Positions 1 through 9,313 are shown, counted from the stretch's first letter. The stretch: DNA of 64,000 bases from Pseudonocardia endophytica (GCF_004339565.1 NZ_SMFZ01000002.1:1860001-1924000); one strand, 5' to 3'. Made by a program: numbers and translations. The notes: a model not told the origin generated them from the letters alone.

Positions 1-2730
1 AACGCCGCAGGCGAGCCGACGCTGCACGTCTCCCTGCGATCGGAGCTCACCTCGGCCGACCGCGTGGATCTGTTGTGCGCGTTCATCCGCTGGCACGGCA
101 TCCGGCTGCTGGAGACCGAGCTGGCGATGCTGCACGACCGCGGCGTCGACTTCCGTGTCATCACGACGACCTACATGGGGGCCACGGAGCAGCGCGCGGT
201 CGACGATCTCGTCCGCCGCTACGGCGCGCGGATGAAGATCAGTTACGCGACCGCGACGACCCGCCTGCACGCCAAGGCATGGTTGTTCCGCCGCGAATCA
301 GGGTTCGACACCGCGTTCGTCGGCAGCTCGAACCTGTCGAAGTCGGCCCTTGTCGACGGCCTGGAATGGAACGTGCGGCTGTCCTCTGTCGCGACGCCGG
401 ACCTGATCCGCAAGTTCATCACCACGTTCGACACCTACTGGGCCGCACCGGACTTCGTGTCCTACGACCCGGAGATCCCGGCCGACTCGGAACGTCTGGC
501 CGAGGCACTGGGCAGCCAGCAGACCGGCGCGCCACCGACACTCACCGGCCTGGAGGTGCGCCCCTACCCGCACCAGGCGCAGATCCTGGAGGCACTGGCG
601 GCGGAACGCGAGGTGCACGACCGGCACCGCAACCTCGTCGTCGCGGCCACCGGTACGGGCAAGACGGTCGTCGCCGCGCTCGACTACCGGCGGCTGGCCG
701 AGACGCTGCCGCGGGCCCGGCTGCTGTTCGTCGCGCACCGCAAGGAGATCCTCGACCAGTCCCGGAGGACCTACCGCGGCGTCCTCGCCGACGGCGCGTT
801 CGGCGAGACCTACGTCGGAGGTGACCGCCCGCACCGCTGGAGCCATGTGTTCGCGAGCGTCCAGTCGCTGGCTGCCTACGGGGTGGAGAACATCCCGCCG
901 GACCACTTCGACGTCGTGGTCGTCGACGAGTTCCACCACGCCGAGGCGGCGACGTACCGGCGCCTGCTCGACCATCTGCAGCCGGTCGAACTGCTGGGCC
1001 TGACGGCGACGCCGGAACGGACCGACGGTGTCGACGTCCGGGACCGGTTCGGTGGGCGCAGCGCGTACGAGCTGCGCCTGTGGGATGCGCTGTCGGCCGA
1101 CCTGCTCGTGCCGTTCCACTACTTCGGGATCTCCGACGACGTCGATCTCTCCGGCGTCGAGTGGAAGCGCGGCAGCTACGACACGACGGTGCTGGACGGC
1201 CTCTACACCGGCAACGACGCGCGGGCCGCGAAGATCATTCGGGAGACGCGCGACAAGGTCGCCGACGTCGGACGCATGCGGGCGCTCGGGTTCTGCGTGT
1301 CGGTCGCGCACGCCGAGTACATGGCCGCCGTCTTCACGCGCGCCGGCATCCCCAGCGAGGCGGTGTCCGGCCGGACGGCGGCCGAGGACCGCGACGGCGC
1401 GTTACGACGTCTCCGTGAGCGCGAGGTGAACTGCCTGTTCGCCGTCGACGTCTTCAACGAGGGCCTGGACGTGCCACAGGTCGATACGGTTCTCCTGCTG
1501 CGCCCCACACAGAGCGCGACGGTGTTCCTGCAGCAGCTCGGCCGGGGTCTGCGCCGCGCCGAGGGCAAGGCCGTGCTCACGGTTCTGGACTTCATCGGGC
1601 AGCACCGGCGGGAGTTCCGGTTCGACCTGCGCTACCGGGCCCTCACCGGCAGCAGCCGTCGCGGGGTGGAACGTGATGTCGAGCAGGGTTTCCCGTTCCT
1701 GCCGTCCGGCTCGGCGATGGTGCTCGACCCGGTCGCGCAACGGATCGTGCTGGACAACGTCCGGAGCCGGCTACGGCTGACCCGCCGGGATCTTGTAGCC
1801 GACGTTCGTTCACACGGAACGTCCGCGCTCGGTGCCTACCTCGACGAGTCCGGCAGTGAGCTGTCCGATGTGTACCGGAACAGGGGGTCCTGGACGTCGG
1901 TGCGACGGGAGGCGGGGATCGCCGTCCCGCCGGAGGGGCCGGACGAGACCACGCTGCTGCGGCGACTGAAGAACCTCACCCACGTCGACGACCCGGAACG
2001 GGCCGACCTCTACGCGCGGCTCGCCGATCCGGTCGGGCCGGCCTACGCCGAGCTGGCCGAACGCGACCAGCGGCTGGCCCGCATGCTGTTCTTCCAGCTG
2101 TGGCCCGATCTCGGCGGGTTCGACGGCTACCAGGCCGGTTTCGACCACCTGCGTCGCCACCCGGCCGTCTGCGCGGAGATCGGTGAGCTCACCCGGTACA
2201 CGCTCGACCAGGCCCGGCACCTGCCGCAGTCACTCGGCGAAGGGCTGCAGCACCTGCCGCTGCGCAGCCACGCCCACTACCGGCGCGAGGAGATCCTCGC
2301 CGGCCTGGACTGGGCGTCGCTGCACCGGAAGGCCTACGGACACGCCGGGGGCGTCGCCTGGGCGCCCGAGACCGGCGTCGACGCGCTGCTGGTCAACCTG
2401 CACAAGACCGAGCGGGACTTCTCGCCGACGACGATGTACCGCGACTTCGCGCTCGCACCGGACCTGTTCCACTGGGAGTCGCAGAACGCCACGTCGACGA
2501 CGTCCGAGACCGGCCGTCGCTACCTGAACCACGGCGCGCAGGGCAGCCACGTCGTGCTGTTCGTGCGTGACACCCCTGGTGACGACATGGGTGACGGAGC
2601 GCCGTTCCTGTGCCTGGGGGCCTGCGAGTACGTGTCCCACCACGGCGAGAAGCCGATCGCGATCACCTGGAAGCTGCGCAGGGACATGCCGGGCGAGGTC
2701 TACCGTGCGGCCGGTGTGGTGGCGTCCTGA
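1..2730 (+). CDS. PLD-domain DEAD/DEAH-type helicase with DUF3427 C-terminus, 5'-truncated
   Basis: The frame is open to base 1, and the residues before the first possible start (GTG at 64) still fit the family, so the true start lies outside the window. Order of domains: a phospholipase D-like nuclease domain with one HxK motif (RLHAKAWLF, about base 265) and a following GSSNLSKSAL; a superfamily 2 helicase core with Walker A AATGTGKT (about base 646), a DEFH box (VVDEFHHAE) and a motif VI-like QQLGRGLRR; then a C-terminal region matching DUF3427 (WESQNATS, GACEYVSHHGEKP). Such proteins are thought to act on nucleic acid and some occur in defence loci, but no partner gene is visible here. 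The gene runs convergent to the next one with only 12 bases between stops. Confidence 0.9.
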   Translation, partial: NAAGEPTLHVSLRSELTSADRVDLLCAFIRWHGIRLLETELAMLHDRGVDFRVITTTYMGATEQRAVDDLVRRYGARMKISYATATTRLHAKAWLFRRESGFDTAFVGSSNLSKSALVDGLEWNVRLSSVATPDLIRKFITTFDTYWAAPDFVSYDPEIPADSERLAEALGSQQTGAPPTLTGLEVRPYPHQAQILEALAAEREVHDRHRNLVVAATGTGKTVVAALDYRRLAETLPRARLLFVAHRKEILDQSRRTYRGVLADGAFGETYVGGDRPHRWSHVFASVQSLAAYGVENIPPDHFDVVVVDEFHHAEAATYRRLLDHLQPVELLGLTATPERTDGVDVRDRFGGRSAYELRLWDALSADLLVPFHYFGISDDVDLSGVEWKRGSYDTTVLDGLYTGNDARAAKIIRETRDKVADVGRMRALGFCVSVAHAEYMAAVFTRAGIPSEAVSGRTAAEDRDGALRRLREREVNCLFAVDVFNEGLDVPQVDTVLLLRPTQSATVFLQQLGRGLRRAEGKAVLTVLDFIGQHRREFRFDLRYRALTGSSRRGVERDVEQGFPFLPSGSAMVLDPVAQRIVLDNVRSRLRLTRRDLVADVRSHGTSALGAYLDESGSELSDVYRNRGSWTSVRREAGIAVPPEGPDETTLLRRLKNLTHVDDPERADLYARLADPVGPAYAELAERDQRLARMLFFQLWPDLGGFDGYQAGFDHLRRHPAVCAEIGELTRYTLDQARHLPQSLGEGLQHLPLRSHAHYRREEILAGLDWASLHRKAYGHAGGVAWAPETGVDALLVNLHKTERDFSPTTMYRDFALAPDLFHWESQNATSTTSETGRRYLNHGAQGSHVVLFVRDTPGDDMGDGAPFLCLGACEYVSHHGEKPIAITWKLRRDMPGEVYRAAGVVAS

Positions 2731-2742
2731 CCCGGAGCGCGG

Positions 2743-3435
2743 TCAGGCCTCGATCTGCCCCGCGATGCGGCGTTCGATCTGCGCCTGCATCGGGGCCGGG
2801 AGGTCGATCAGCCCCACGAGCTCGCGTTGCGCCTTCTTGTAGGCGTTCTGGCGCTCCTGGGGCGTGGCGCCGCTGTCCATGGCCAGCTTCAGGAGGCTCT
2901 GGGCGCGCGCCAGGTGCTCCTGCTCGTCGCTCGTGAACCCGCCGCGCCTGCGGCGCCTCGCCTCGGACTCGGCGATGTCGAACGCGGTGACGTAGGCGTG
3001 CACCGCCTCGCGGTAGTCGGTCTGCGCCTTGCGGTCCCCGACGAGTGTCTCCGGATCCGACGGCCGGAGCAGCTCCGCGCGGCTGCGCGCCCGGTGGAAG
3101 TCGGCGGTCAACGGCTCGCGCATGTCGGTCATCAGCGGGAAGTCGAGCAGCGTGATCGGATCGATCTCGTAGGCGAACCACCGCGCGTCGATCTGTTGAT
3201 GTTCGCTGACGGTCTTGTCGATCTGGCGCCGTTGTGCCGCCTCGTCGGATTGGTCCTGGGCTTTCGCCTGCGCCACCGCGATCTTCGTCTGCTGCTTCAG
3301 GCGGTACCGCTCCTGACGTCGGTCGATGCGGCGCTCGTTGGCACGACCGACCGCCTTCACCGCGCCGCCGATGGTTCCTCCGAAAACGAAGACCAACCAC
3401 CAGTAATGCGCGAGGAAATCGAACAACGGCTGCAC
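2743..3435 (-). CDS. Hypothetical protein with one N-terminal membrane segment
   Basis: A 230-residue protein. Residues 8-28 (around HYWWLVFVFGGTIGGAV) form one probable membrane anchor, followed by a strongly basic stretch (RANERRIDRRQERYRLKQQ) and a largely helical, charged cytoplasmic region rich in Gln, Ala, Arg and Glu. The C-terminal part (RAQSLLKLAMDSGATPQER) also looks helical. I do not recognise a catalytic motif or family. The ATG start is kept because the anchor begins directly after it. It converges with the helicase gene and lies 55 bases from the 3' end of the next minus-strand gene. Likely a small membrane-tethered protein of unknown role. Confidence 0.75.
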   Translation of the reverse strand: MQPLFDFLAHYWWLVFVFGGTIGGAVKAVGRANERRIDRRQERYRLKQQTKIAVAQAKAQDQSDEAAQRRQIDKTVSEHQQIDARWFAYEIDPITLLDFPLMTDMREPLTADFHRARSRAELLRPSDPETLVGDRKAQTDYREAVHAYVTAFDIAESEARRRRRGGFTSDEQEHLARAQSLLKLAMDSGATPQERQNAYKKAQRELVGLIDLPAPMQAQIERRIAGQIEA

Positions 3436-3467
3436 GGCACAATGATGCCACCGTTCGTCGGGTCGTT

Positions 3468-3489
3468 CGCCCGTCGACGCCGACGGGCG
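3468..3489 (-). terminator. Hairpin after the DHA2 exporter gene
   Basis: A perfect 9-bp stem (CGCCCGTCG / CGACGGGCG) with a 4-base ACGC loop sits immediately downstream of the exporter stop codon. There is no T-run, as is usual in high-GC actinomycetes. Confidence 0.55.
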
Positions 3490-3490
3490 G

Positions 3491-4885
3491 TCAGTGCGCT
3501 GAGGCGGGAGTCGGAGTCCGCCCGAGCAGCAGTAGCGCCGTCCCGAGCAGCGGCAGCACCAGCAGTACGAGCAGCGCCTGCGCGATGCCGATCACCGTGG
3601 CCAGCCCGCCGACCACGGCCGCCCCGATGCCGGCACCGGTCAGGAACGCCAGCGTCGCCACGCCGATCGCCCCGCCCCTGCGCTCCGGCTCGACCGCCTC
3701 GCCCACCGCCGCGATCATCGCCGGCTGGCCGGTGCCGAACGCGGCCGTCACGAGCAGCACCGCCACACCGAGGACCCACGCCGAGCCGAGCGCGACGCCA
3801 CCTGCGGCGACGACGAGCCCGGTCGCGGTCGTGATGCAGGCGGCGAGGATCGTGCGCCGGGGCCCGATCCGGCCCAGCAGCGCGGCGGCCATGTACGGCG
3901 AGACCAGGCCGAGCGCGGCCGCGGGGACGAGCACCAGACCGGTGGTGAGCGGGGACCAGCCGAGCTCGGCGAGCGTGAGCGGGATGCCGAGCAGCAGCGC
4001 GAACCAGCTCGCCGGGATCGCCGACGCGCACAGCGCGCTGCGCACGACGCCGGCGTTCGTCACGACCGCTCTCGGCAGGAAGCCCTCCGGGCGTGCCCGC
4101 ACCCAAGCCGCCACGGCCGGTGCGCCCGTCGCGAGCAGCACGGCTCCGACGACGGCGGCGACCACGCCCGTCGACGGCGACTGGATCAGGAGGACCAGCC
4201 CGCTCGCGGCCACGGCCACCAGCAGTGCGCCGGGCACGTCGAGGCGCGCCCCGTCCCCCGGTACGGCCGAGCGCCGCCACAGGTACGGGACCGCGAGCAG
4301 GGCCACGGCAGGCAGCGCGACGGCCGCACGCCAGCCGCCGACGGCTTCCAGGGCGCCGCCGATCAGCGGACCGAGCGCGGACAGCGTCGCCGACGTGCCC
4401 GCGAGCCGGCCCAGAGCCGCTCCCCGGCGCGGCCCGTCGAGGCGGGCGGAGAGCAGGGCGGACGCGAGCACCGGCACGGACGCCGCGCCGACGCCCTGCA
4501 CGACGCGCGCGACGAGCAGCACGGTCAGGTTCGGCGCGGCGGCCGCGCCGAGCGCGCCGACGACCATCAGCACCGCGCCCCCGCACAGCGGCGCCCGGAT
4601 GCCGACGATGTCGGCGAGCCGTCCGTGCAGCGGCGTCGCCACCGCGAGCGCGACGGCGTACGCGCTGACCACCCAGGTCGCGGCCGCCGTGGACACGCCG
4701 AGCTGGTCGGCGAGCTGGGGGAGCGCCACCGTGACGCCGGAGGTGCTGGTGCCGGCGAGGCCGAACAGCAGGCCGAGCACGATGGCGAGCACCGCCGTCG
4801 GCGCCGGGTCCCGCGGCGCGGCGGTGACCGTGGTGCCGTGCTCCGTGCCGGTGTGGTCCGGGCCGGCCTGGTCCGGGCGGCTCAT
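3491..4885 (-). CDS. MFS drug-type exporter, DHA2-like (14 TM)
   Basis: A 464-residue major facilitator with about 14 hydrophobic segments, the DHA2 (EmrB/QacA) layout. The N-terminal half shows VALPQLADQLG, the WVVSAYAVALAV second helix, the loop GRLADIVG and the antiporter-type helix RVVQGVGAASVPVL, features of proton-coupled drug exporters. I start it at ATG 4885 (MSRPDQAG), because the longer frame upstream adds a non-family leader. It follows the XRE-cupin regulator gene in the same direction with a 78-base gap, so the two may be co-transcribed and the regulator probably controls the pump. Substrate unknown. Confidence 0.85.
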   Translation of the reverse strand: MSRPDQAGPDHTGTEHGTTVTAAPRDPAPTAVLAIVLGLLFGLAGTSTSGVTVALPQLADQLGVSTAAATWVVSAYAVALAVATPLHGRLADIVGIRAPLCGGAVLMVVGALGAAAAPNLTVLLVARVVQGVGAASVPVLASALLSARLDGPRRGAALGRLAGTSATLSALGPLIGGALEAVGGWRAAVALPAVALLAVPYLWRRSAVPGDGARLDVPGALLVAVAASGLVLLIQSPSTGVVAAVVGAVLLATGAPAVAAWVRARPEGFLPRAVVTNAGVVRSALCASAIPASWFALLLGIPLTLAELGWSPLTTGLVLVPAAALGLVSPYMAAALLGRIGPRRTILAACITTATGLVVAAGGVALGSAWVLGVAVLLVTAAFGTGQPAMIAAVGEAVEPERRGGAIGVATLAFLTGAGIGAAVVGGLATVIGIAQALLVLLVLPLLGTALLLLGRTPTPASAH

Positions 4886-4963
4886 GTCGATCGTCCGGAA
4901 TGAGTCGTCACTACCGACACAAGGCGCCCGTCCCCGCTGCCATTCCACGATCGGGCGTCGTCC

Positions 4964-5518
4964 TCACCGCGACCGGGTGAGCGCGACGAGGTACCGGCAG
5001 GCCGTCGTGCCCGGGTTGACGTAGGCGCACGGCTGCGGCGGTCCCAGTTCGAGGCAGTCCCCGGCGTCGAGCTCGTGCGTCTGCTCGCCCTCGCGGAAGC
5101 GCAGGTGCCCGTCCAGCACCCAGATCTGGTGGTGCACGAACGCGTAGGTGTCGGCCGGGAACGCGACCTCCGCGCCGGGCGGGAGGTCGACCTCGACCAG
5201 CTCCAGCGGGCCTCCGGTCGTCGGGGACACCGCGCGGCGGCGGTAGCCGGTGGCGGGGTCGGTCCAGACGGGCGCGTCGACGGCGCGGCGGACCCGGCCC
5301 GCCGGCTGCTCGGCGCGTGCCACGAGCTGGGACAACGTCATCCCGAGCGCGCCGGACAGCCGGCCCAGCAACGCGGCCGTCGGCGCGGCCTCACCACGTT
5401 CGATCTTGCCGATCATCGCCCGGGAGACGCCGGACGAACGGGCGAGATCGGTCGGTGAGAGGCCGAGCTCCGCGCGTCGGGCCGCGACGACCTGCGCCAG
5501 CGCGTCGGTGAGCTCCAT
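4964..5518 (-). CDS. XRE-family regulator with C-terminal cupin domain
   Basis: A 184-residue protein. Residues about 10-65 form a helix-turn-helix of the XRE/Cro type (LSPTDLARSSGVSRAMIGKI and ERGEAAPTAALLGRLSGAL). The C-terminal half is a small cupin barrel (GDCLELGPPQPCAYVNPGTT), a typical ligand-sensing fold of this regulator class. ATG 5518 is chosen: it places the HTH at the normal distance and follows a TATAGT -10-like hexamer, so the message would be nearly leaderless. The gene is divergent from the GNAT acetyltransferase and upstream of the exporter. The shared spacer holds a perfect 16-bp palindrome overlapping the -10, consistent with autoregulation (inferred). Confidence 0.88.
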   Translation of the reverse strand: MELTDALAQVVAARRAELGLSPTDLARSSGVSRAMIGKIERGEAAPTAALLGRLSGALGMTLSQLVARAEQPAGRVRRAVDAPVWTDPATGYRRRAVSPTTGGPLELVEVDLPPGAEVAFPADTYAFVHHQIWVLDGHLRFREGEQTHELDAGDCLELGPPQPCAYVNPGTTACRYLVALTRSR

Positions 5519-5521
5519 GGG

Positions 5522-5537
5522 CGCCACTATAGTGGCG
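5522..5537. promoter_or_regulatory. Perfect 16-bp palindromic operator between XRE-cupin and GNAT genes
   Basis: CGCCACTATAGTGGCG reads identically on both strands and contains TATAGT, the probable -10 of the regulator gene. A half-site TAGTGGCG recurs at 5551-5558, exactly 21 bp (two helical turns) further on, at the start of the GNAT gene. This is a likely binding site for the XRE-cupin protein. Confidence 0.6.
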
Positions 5538-5558
5538 AATGCTGCTAACGTAGTGGCG

Positions 5559-6047
5559 GTGCTGATCCGACACGCCACCGCGGAGGACGGCGCGGCCTGC
5601 GCCGCGATCTACCGGCCGTACGTCACCGACACCGTGATCACGTTCGAGGACGTCCCGCCGACCGCGCCGGAGATGGCCGAGCGGATCTCCGCGGCCAACC
5701 GTGCGCACGCCTGGCTGGTCGCCGAGGACGGTGGCGACGTCGTCGGCTACGCGTACGGCGGGACGTGGAAGTCCCGCGCGGCCTACCGTTTCGCGTGCGA
5801 GGTCAGCATCTACCTGGCCACCGGACGGCGGCGGACCGGCGCCGGGCGGGCGCTCTACGACGAGCTGTTCGCGGTGCTCGCCGGACGCGGCTTCGTGATC
5901 GCCGTGGCCGGCATGACACTGCCCAACGACGCCAGCGTCGGTCTGCACCGGGCGGTGGGTTTCGAGGACGTCGGCACGCACCGCGCGGTCGGCTGGAAGC
6001 ACGACGCGTGGCACGACGTCGCGTGGGCCCAGCGCCGGATCGCGTAG
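5559..6047 (+). CDS. GNAT acetyltransferase, phosphinothricin/methionine-sulfone type
   Basis: A 162-residue GNAT protein. IRHATAEDGAACAAIYRPYV near the N-terminus and ITFEDVPPT are typical of the phosphinothricin/methionine sulfoximine N-acetyltransferase group, and the acetyl-CoA loop region is GRRRTGAGRALYDELFAVL. HRAVGFEDVGTHRAVGWKH matches the usual C-terminal strand. I choose GTG 5559 because TAACGT (5546-5551) would be a -10 about 7 bases upstream, giving a leaderless transcript; an in-frame GTG also lies at 5553. It is divergent from the XRE-cupin regulator and shares its operator, suggesting a small resistance or detoxification unit with the exporter. The substrate is inferred from family resemblance only. 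Confidence 0.82.
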   Translation: MLIRHATAEDGAACAAIYRPYVTDTVITFEDVPPTAPEMAERISAANRAHAWLVAEDGGDVVGYAYGGTWKSRAAYRFACEVSIYLATGRRRTGAGRALYDELFAVLAGRGFVIAVAGMTLPNDASVGLHRAVGFEDVGTHRAVGWKHDAWHDVAWAQRRIA

Positions 6048-6151
6048 TTCCCCGGATCCGCCCGGGATGTCACGTTCGCGAGGCTGATCGCGATGTGGTC
6101 GAGGACGGCAGGCGATCGGCGCCGGAGAGCCGTCACGGAGCGGAGGCGGCA

Positions 6152-6523
6152 ATGCGGGCGTGGGTCGTGACGGCGGCGGTACTGGCGTTCCTGCACGCGG
6201 GCGTCAGCCTGCTCGGCGCGGTCGGCATGGGGCTGACGGCCGACAACGCCGAACCGATGTCGACGAGCGAGGCGCTCGGCGTCGCGGGAGCGGTCGCTCT
6301 GATGGCGGTCGCGACCGGCGTCTGCGCGATCCTGGCGCTGACCGGGCGGCCCCGGCCGCTGCTCGCCGCCGCCGTCGTCTCGCTGGTGATCTCCGCGTAC
6401 GTCGCGTTCCGGGTGGCGTCGAACCCCGGTGGCTACCAGCTTCCGCTGATCTTCGCGGTGCTGCCGGTCGCCGTCCTGGTCGCGCTCGTCGTCGGGTTCA
6501 CCCGCCGGCCCGTCCCGGCGTGA
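6152..6523 (+). CDS. Small four-helix membrane protein
   Basis: A 123-residue protein composed almost entirely of four hydrophobic segments (AWVVTAAVLAFLHAGVSLLG, ALGVAGAVALMAVATGVCAI, LLAAAVVSLVISAYVAFRVA, PLIFAVLPVAVLVALVVGFT). ATG 6152 is preceded by GGAGGCGG, a good ribosome binding site. No catalytic motif is seen. It resembles the many small actinobacterial integral membrane proteins of unknown role. It converges with the DUF2945 gene, with only four bases between stops. Confidence 0.75.
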   Translation: MRAWVVTAAVLAFLHAGVSLLGAVGMGLTADNAEPMSTSEALGVAGAVALMAVATGVCAILALTGRPRPLLAAAVVSLVISAYVAFRVASNPGGYQLPLIFAVLPVAVLVALVVGFTRRPVPA

Positions 6524-6527
6524 CGCG

Positions 6528-6746
6528 TCAGGCCTTCTCCAGCTCGCTGTGCAGCTTGAGCACGGTCTGCCCGTCGGACTGCTCGAGCACGTAGGCCGGG
6601 TTGTCCTCGGTCCCGTTGCGGCTCTGCTCCGACCCGTTGATCGTCCGCTCGATCCGGTCGGTGGCCGAGTCGACGACCGTGGCCTCCGGCCGGCCGTTGC
6701 CCCAGTTCCAGGCGACCTTCGTGCCCTTCGCGAACTTCTGCGTCAT
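6528..6746 (-). CDS. DUF2945 / HVA1-family small protein
   Basis: A 72-residue protein beginning MTQKFAKGTKVAWNWGNGRP with AYVLEQSDGQTVLKLHSELE near the end, the pattern of the DUF2945 (HVA1, Tudor-like) family: a short basic beta-barrel protein whose members are about this length. The family has no firm biochemical role; some fungal members were named after hypervirulence. The N-terminal GTKVAWNWGNG and C-terminal leucine-rich strand are the conserved parts. The start ATG 6746 gives full family length, and a longer upstream frame is not conserved. Confidence 0.85.
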   Translation of the reverse strand: MTQKFAKGTKVAWNWGNGRPEATVVDSATDRIERTINGSEQSRNGTEDNPAYVLEQSDGQTVLKLHSELEKA

Positions 6747-6928
6747 GGACGCCGGATACCCGCGCCGCGGCCGTCGAACCTCACCGGTCGTGCAACGGTG
6801 GCCGGGGCCCGGTGATCGGCGGAACCGGTCGGATCGCGCCACTGGTGTCGCCCTGGTGCCACTTCCGCCGATCATGACCCGGAGCGGGCGCAGGCGGTGC
6901 CGGCGGACGACGCCGAGCTCGCCGTCGA

Positions 6929-9253
6929 TCAGTCGGTCGGCGGGTTCGCCCCTCCCGGCGGGTCGGCCTCCGGGGCACCGAACCCGTAGACGTCCCACAG
7001 CTGGCCGAAGAAGAACCGCCCGAAGCGGAACAGGGCCTCGAACCCGCCGGGGCCGGTCGTCCGGAACGTCGTCAGCTGGACCATCAGGTCGGCCCACGTG
7101 ATGCGCAGGACCCCCTCGCCGACGAGCGGTTCGCCTGCGTCGCCGTCCTCGACGGGCAGCGCGTCCGGGAACGTCCCGTCCAGCAGCCGCGTGAACAGGG
7201 TCGTCGTGTCCCGCCAGGTGTCCGGTCCCGGGTCGTCCCGAATCTCCTTGTGGCCGACCAGCGTGCGGTGGTTCTGGTCGTTGTCGGTGAACAGGAGCCG
7301 GTACAGCATCCGGCGCGAGCTCGCGTCCGCCCCGGGCACGAACAGGTTGAACGACGACCCCTCTCCGATCGTGCGGGACCACCCGAGCGTCCTGGACCCG
7401 ACCCAGCCCTCCACGGTCGCGCGGTGTCCCGGTTCGCTGACGAACGTCAGGACGTCCTCGACGGTGATCGTGAGATGGACGGCCACGTCGATCTCGCGCG
7501 TCCCCTCGTCCGTCTCGAGCGTGACGTGCCCGCGCATCTCCTCGGTGAACGAGAGCCCGGTGGGCGGCGTGGATCCGTGGACCGGCCTGCCGGGAGGTGT
7601 GGACACCTGCGGCGGAAGGTCGGAGAGGATCCCGTCGGCCACCCGGTCGGCGAACGCGGCGATCGTCAGCGACGGGTTCGTCCCGACCGGTCCGGGCATC
7701 GCGGCACCGTCGGCGACGTAGAGGTGCGGATGGCCGAAGACCTGGCCGTGGTCGTCGCATACACCGGTGGTGCGGTGGTGACCCATCGGCGCGCCGCCGA
7801 GAGGGTGCACGCTCACCACCCGTCGGAGGTGCGAGAGCGGGTTCTCCCGCAGCTCGGTGCCGAGCTCGCGGGCGATGTCGCCCATCCCGTCCAGTACCCC
7901 GTCGAAGTACGGCGTGCTCGTCTCCGTCGTCCAGTCGACCGCAAGACGGTTGCCGTCCAGCCTCATCACGCCGTCCGGCACGTCGCGACCCATGCCCAGC
8001 AGCGGCAACGACCCCGCCGAGACCGAGCCGCCCCCGACCAGGTCGGCCAGCTCGTCGGAGATCCGGGGGTCCTCGTGCCGGGTGAACCGGCGGACCAGCC
8101 AGTTGCCCGCGAACCGGGCCGTCCTGGCCGTCTGCGCCGGTCCAAGGGCCTCGATCATCCAGTTCACGAACGCGGGGAACCCGCCGTCCTCCACGACGAA
8201 GTCGCGCCCGTGCCGGCCGCGACCCTCCATCACGCTCGTGATCACCGGGCCGCTGCTGGCGTCGAAGATCCGCTCCGTCGTCCCGGGCATGAGGAACGCC
8301 AGCAGGTCGCCGTTGCCGGAGAAGCGGCTGCCCAGCGCCGGGCTCAGCCAGGGGAGCCCGTCCTTGCTGCGCAGCAGCAGGTAGGTGGTGCCGTACGCCC
8401 CCGCGCCGAGCACCACCCGGTTCGCGACGACCCGGTGTTCGTCCGGAGGCGCCTGCGGGTCGTCCGGACGGTGCCGGCGGTAGCGCACCTCGTAGCGCTC
8501 TCCGACGGCGGCGATGCCGGTGACCTCGCAGAGCGTCCGCAGATCCGCCCCGTGGTGCTTGGCCGCGGACAGGTACGTGTGGTCGAGGCTGTTCTTCGCG
8601 CCCTCGTTGCACCCGATGTCGCAGCTGCCGCCGAGATCGCAGGTGCGGCGCGGCCTGCCGTGCAGGTTCGGGTACTCCGCATCGTCCAGGATCAGGCCCG
8701 GTTCCGGGACGGTGCCGCGCCGTGGCGCGAACGAGACGGCGAGCGGAGCCCGCGTCCACGGGCGACCGAGCCCCGTCGCGGCCTCCCGCATCGCCCTGGT
8801 CTTGGGCGTGCGGGCGTACGGGTAGCGCGTGACACCGAGCATCGCCTCGACGGCGTCGTAGTGCGGGTCGAGGTCCGCGCGCGTGACCGGCCACGACTCG
8901 TAGCCGCCGTCGGGCAGCGGGTCCTCGCGCACGAACGACTTCTCGGACTTGCGCAGCATGACGTTGGCGTAGATCAGTGACCCGCCGCCGAGGCCACTGG
9001 AGACGATCGACTCCAGGCCGTCGAAGCTCCAGACGTCGAACATGCCGTAGTTGCCGTCGTCCGGGTTCCAGAACGCGGTGCTCATCTCGCGCGGGGAGCG
9101 CGGGAACGATCCCGGCGGGTACGCCTTCCCCCGTTCCAGGACGACCACCTCCCGCCCGGCCTCGGCCAGGCGGTAGGCGGTCACGGCGCCGCCGAACCCG
9201 GAACCGATGACGACGACGTCGACGTGCTCGTCGCCGGTGGGGGATGTGGTCAC
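6929..9253 (-). CDS. GMC-family FAD-dependent oxidoreductase (cholesterol-oxidase-like)
   Basis: A 774-residue flavoprotein. The dinucleotide-binding fold VVIGSGFGGAVTAYRLAEAG is at about residues 14-33, followed by VVVLERG. SSGLGGGSLIYANVML is the GMC signature region, and SVHPLGGAPMGHH carries the conserved catalytic His near the end of the oxidoreductase part, with GTNPSLTIAAFADR closing the FAD fold. The last 220 residues form an extra beta-rich domain also seen in bacterial cholesterol-oxidase-like GMC proteins. Substrate is probably a sterol or other hydrophobic alcohol, by family inference. It is divergent from an alpha/beta hydrolase, a known genomic partner of this type, across a 158-bp spacer with nested palindromes. 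Confidence 0.88.
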   Translation of the reverse strand: MTTSPTGDEHVDVVVIGSGFGGAVTAYRLAEAGREVVVLERGKAYPPGSFPRSPREMSTAFWNPDDGNYGMFDVWSFDGLESIVSSGLGGGSLIYANVMLRKSEKSFVREDPLPDGGYESWPVTRADLDPHYDAVEAMLGVTRYPYARTPKTRAMREAATGLGRPWTRAPLAVSFAPRRGTVPEPGLILDDAEYPNLHGRPRRTCDLGGSCDIGCNEGAKNSLDHTYLSAAKHHGADLRTLCEVTGIAAVGERYEVRYRRHRPDDPQAPPDEHRVVANRVVLGAGAYGTTYLLLRSKDGLPWLSPALGSRFSGNGDLLAFLMPGTTERIFDASSGPVITSVMEGRGRHGRDFVVEDGGFPAFVNWMIEALGPAQTARTARFAGNWLVRRFTRHEDPRISDELADLVGGGSVSAGSLPLLGMGRDVPDGVMRLDGNRLAVDWTTETSTPYFDGVLDGMGDIARELGTELRENPLSHLRRVVSVHPLGGAPMGHHRTTGVCDDHGQVFGHPHLYVADGAAMPGPVGTNPSLTIAAFADRVADGILSDLPPQVSTPPGRPVHGSTPPTGLSFTEEMRGHVTLETDEGTREIDVAVHLTITVEDVLTFVSEPGHRATVEGWVGSRTLGWSRTIGEGSSFNLFVPGADASSRRMLYRLLFTDNDQNHRTLVGHKEIRDDPGPDTWRDTTTLFTRLLDGTFPDALPVEDGDAGEPLVGEGVLRITWADLMVQLTTFRTTGPGGFEALFRFGRFFFGQLWDVYGFGAPEADPPGGANPPTD

Positions 9254-9313
9254 GCTCGCCTCCTTCGTCGAGGCCCGGCGACGCCGGGGAACGTCCTACG
9301 GTGACGGGTGGCC

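Noticed and set aside
1..2730. An anti-phage defence island around the PLD-helicase
   Set aside because: No methylase, second nuclease, toxin or recombinase gene follows; neighbours are ordinary. What lies left of the window could change this.
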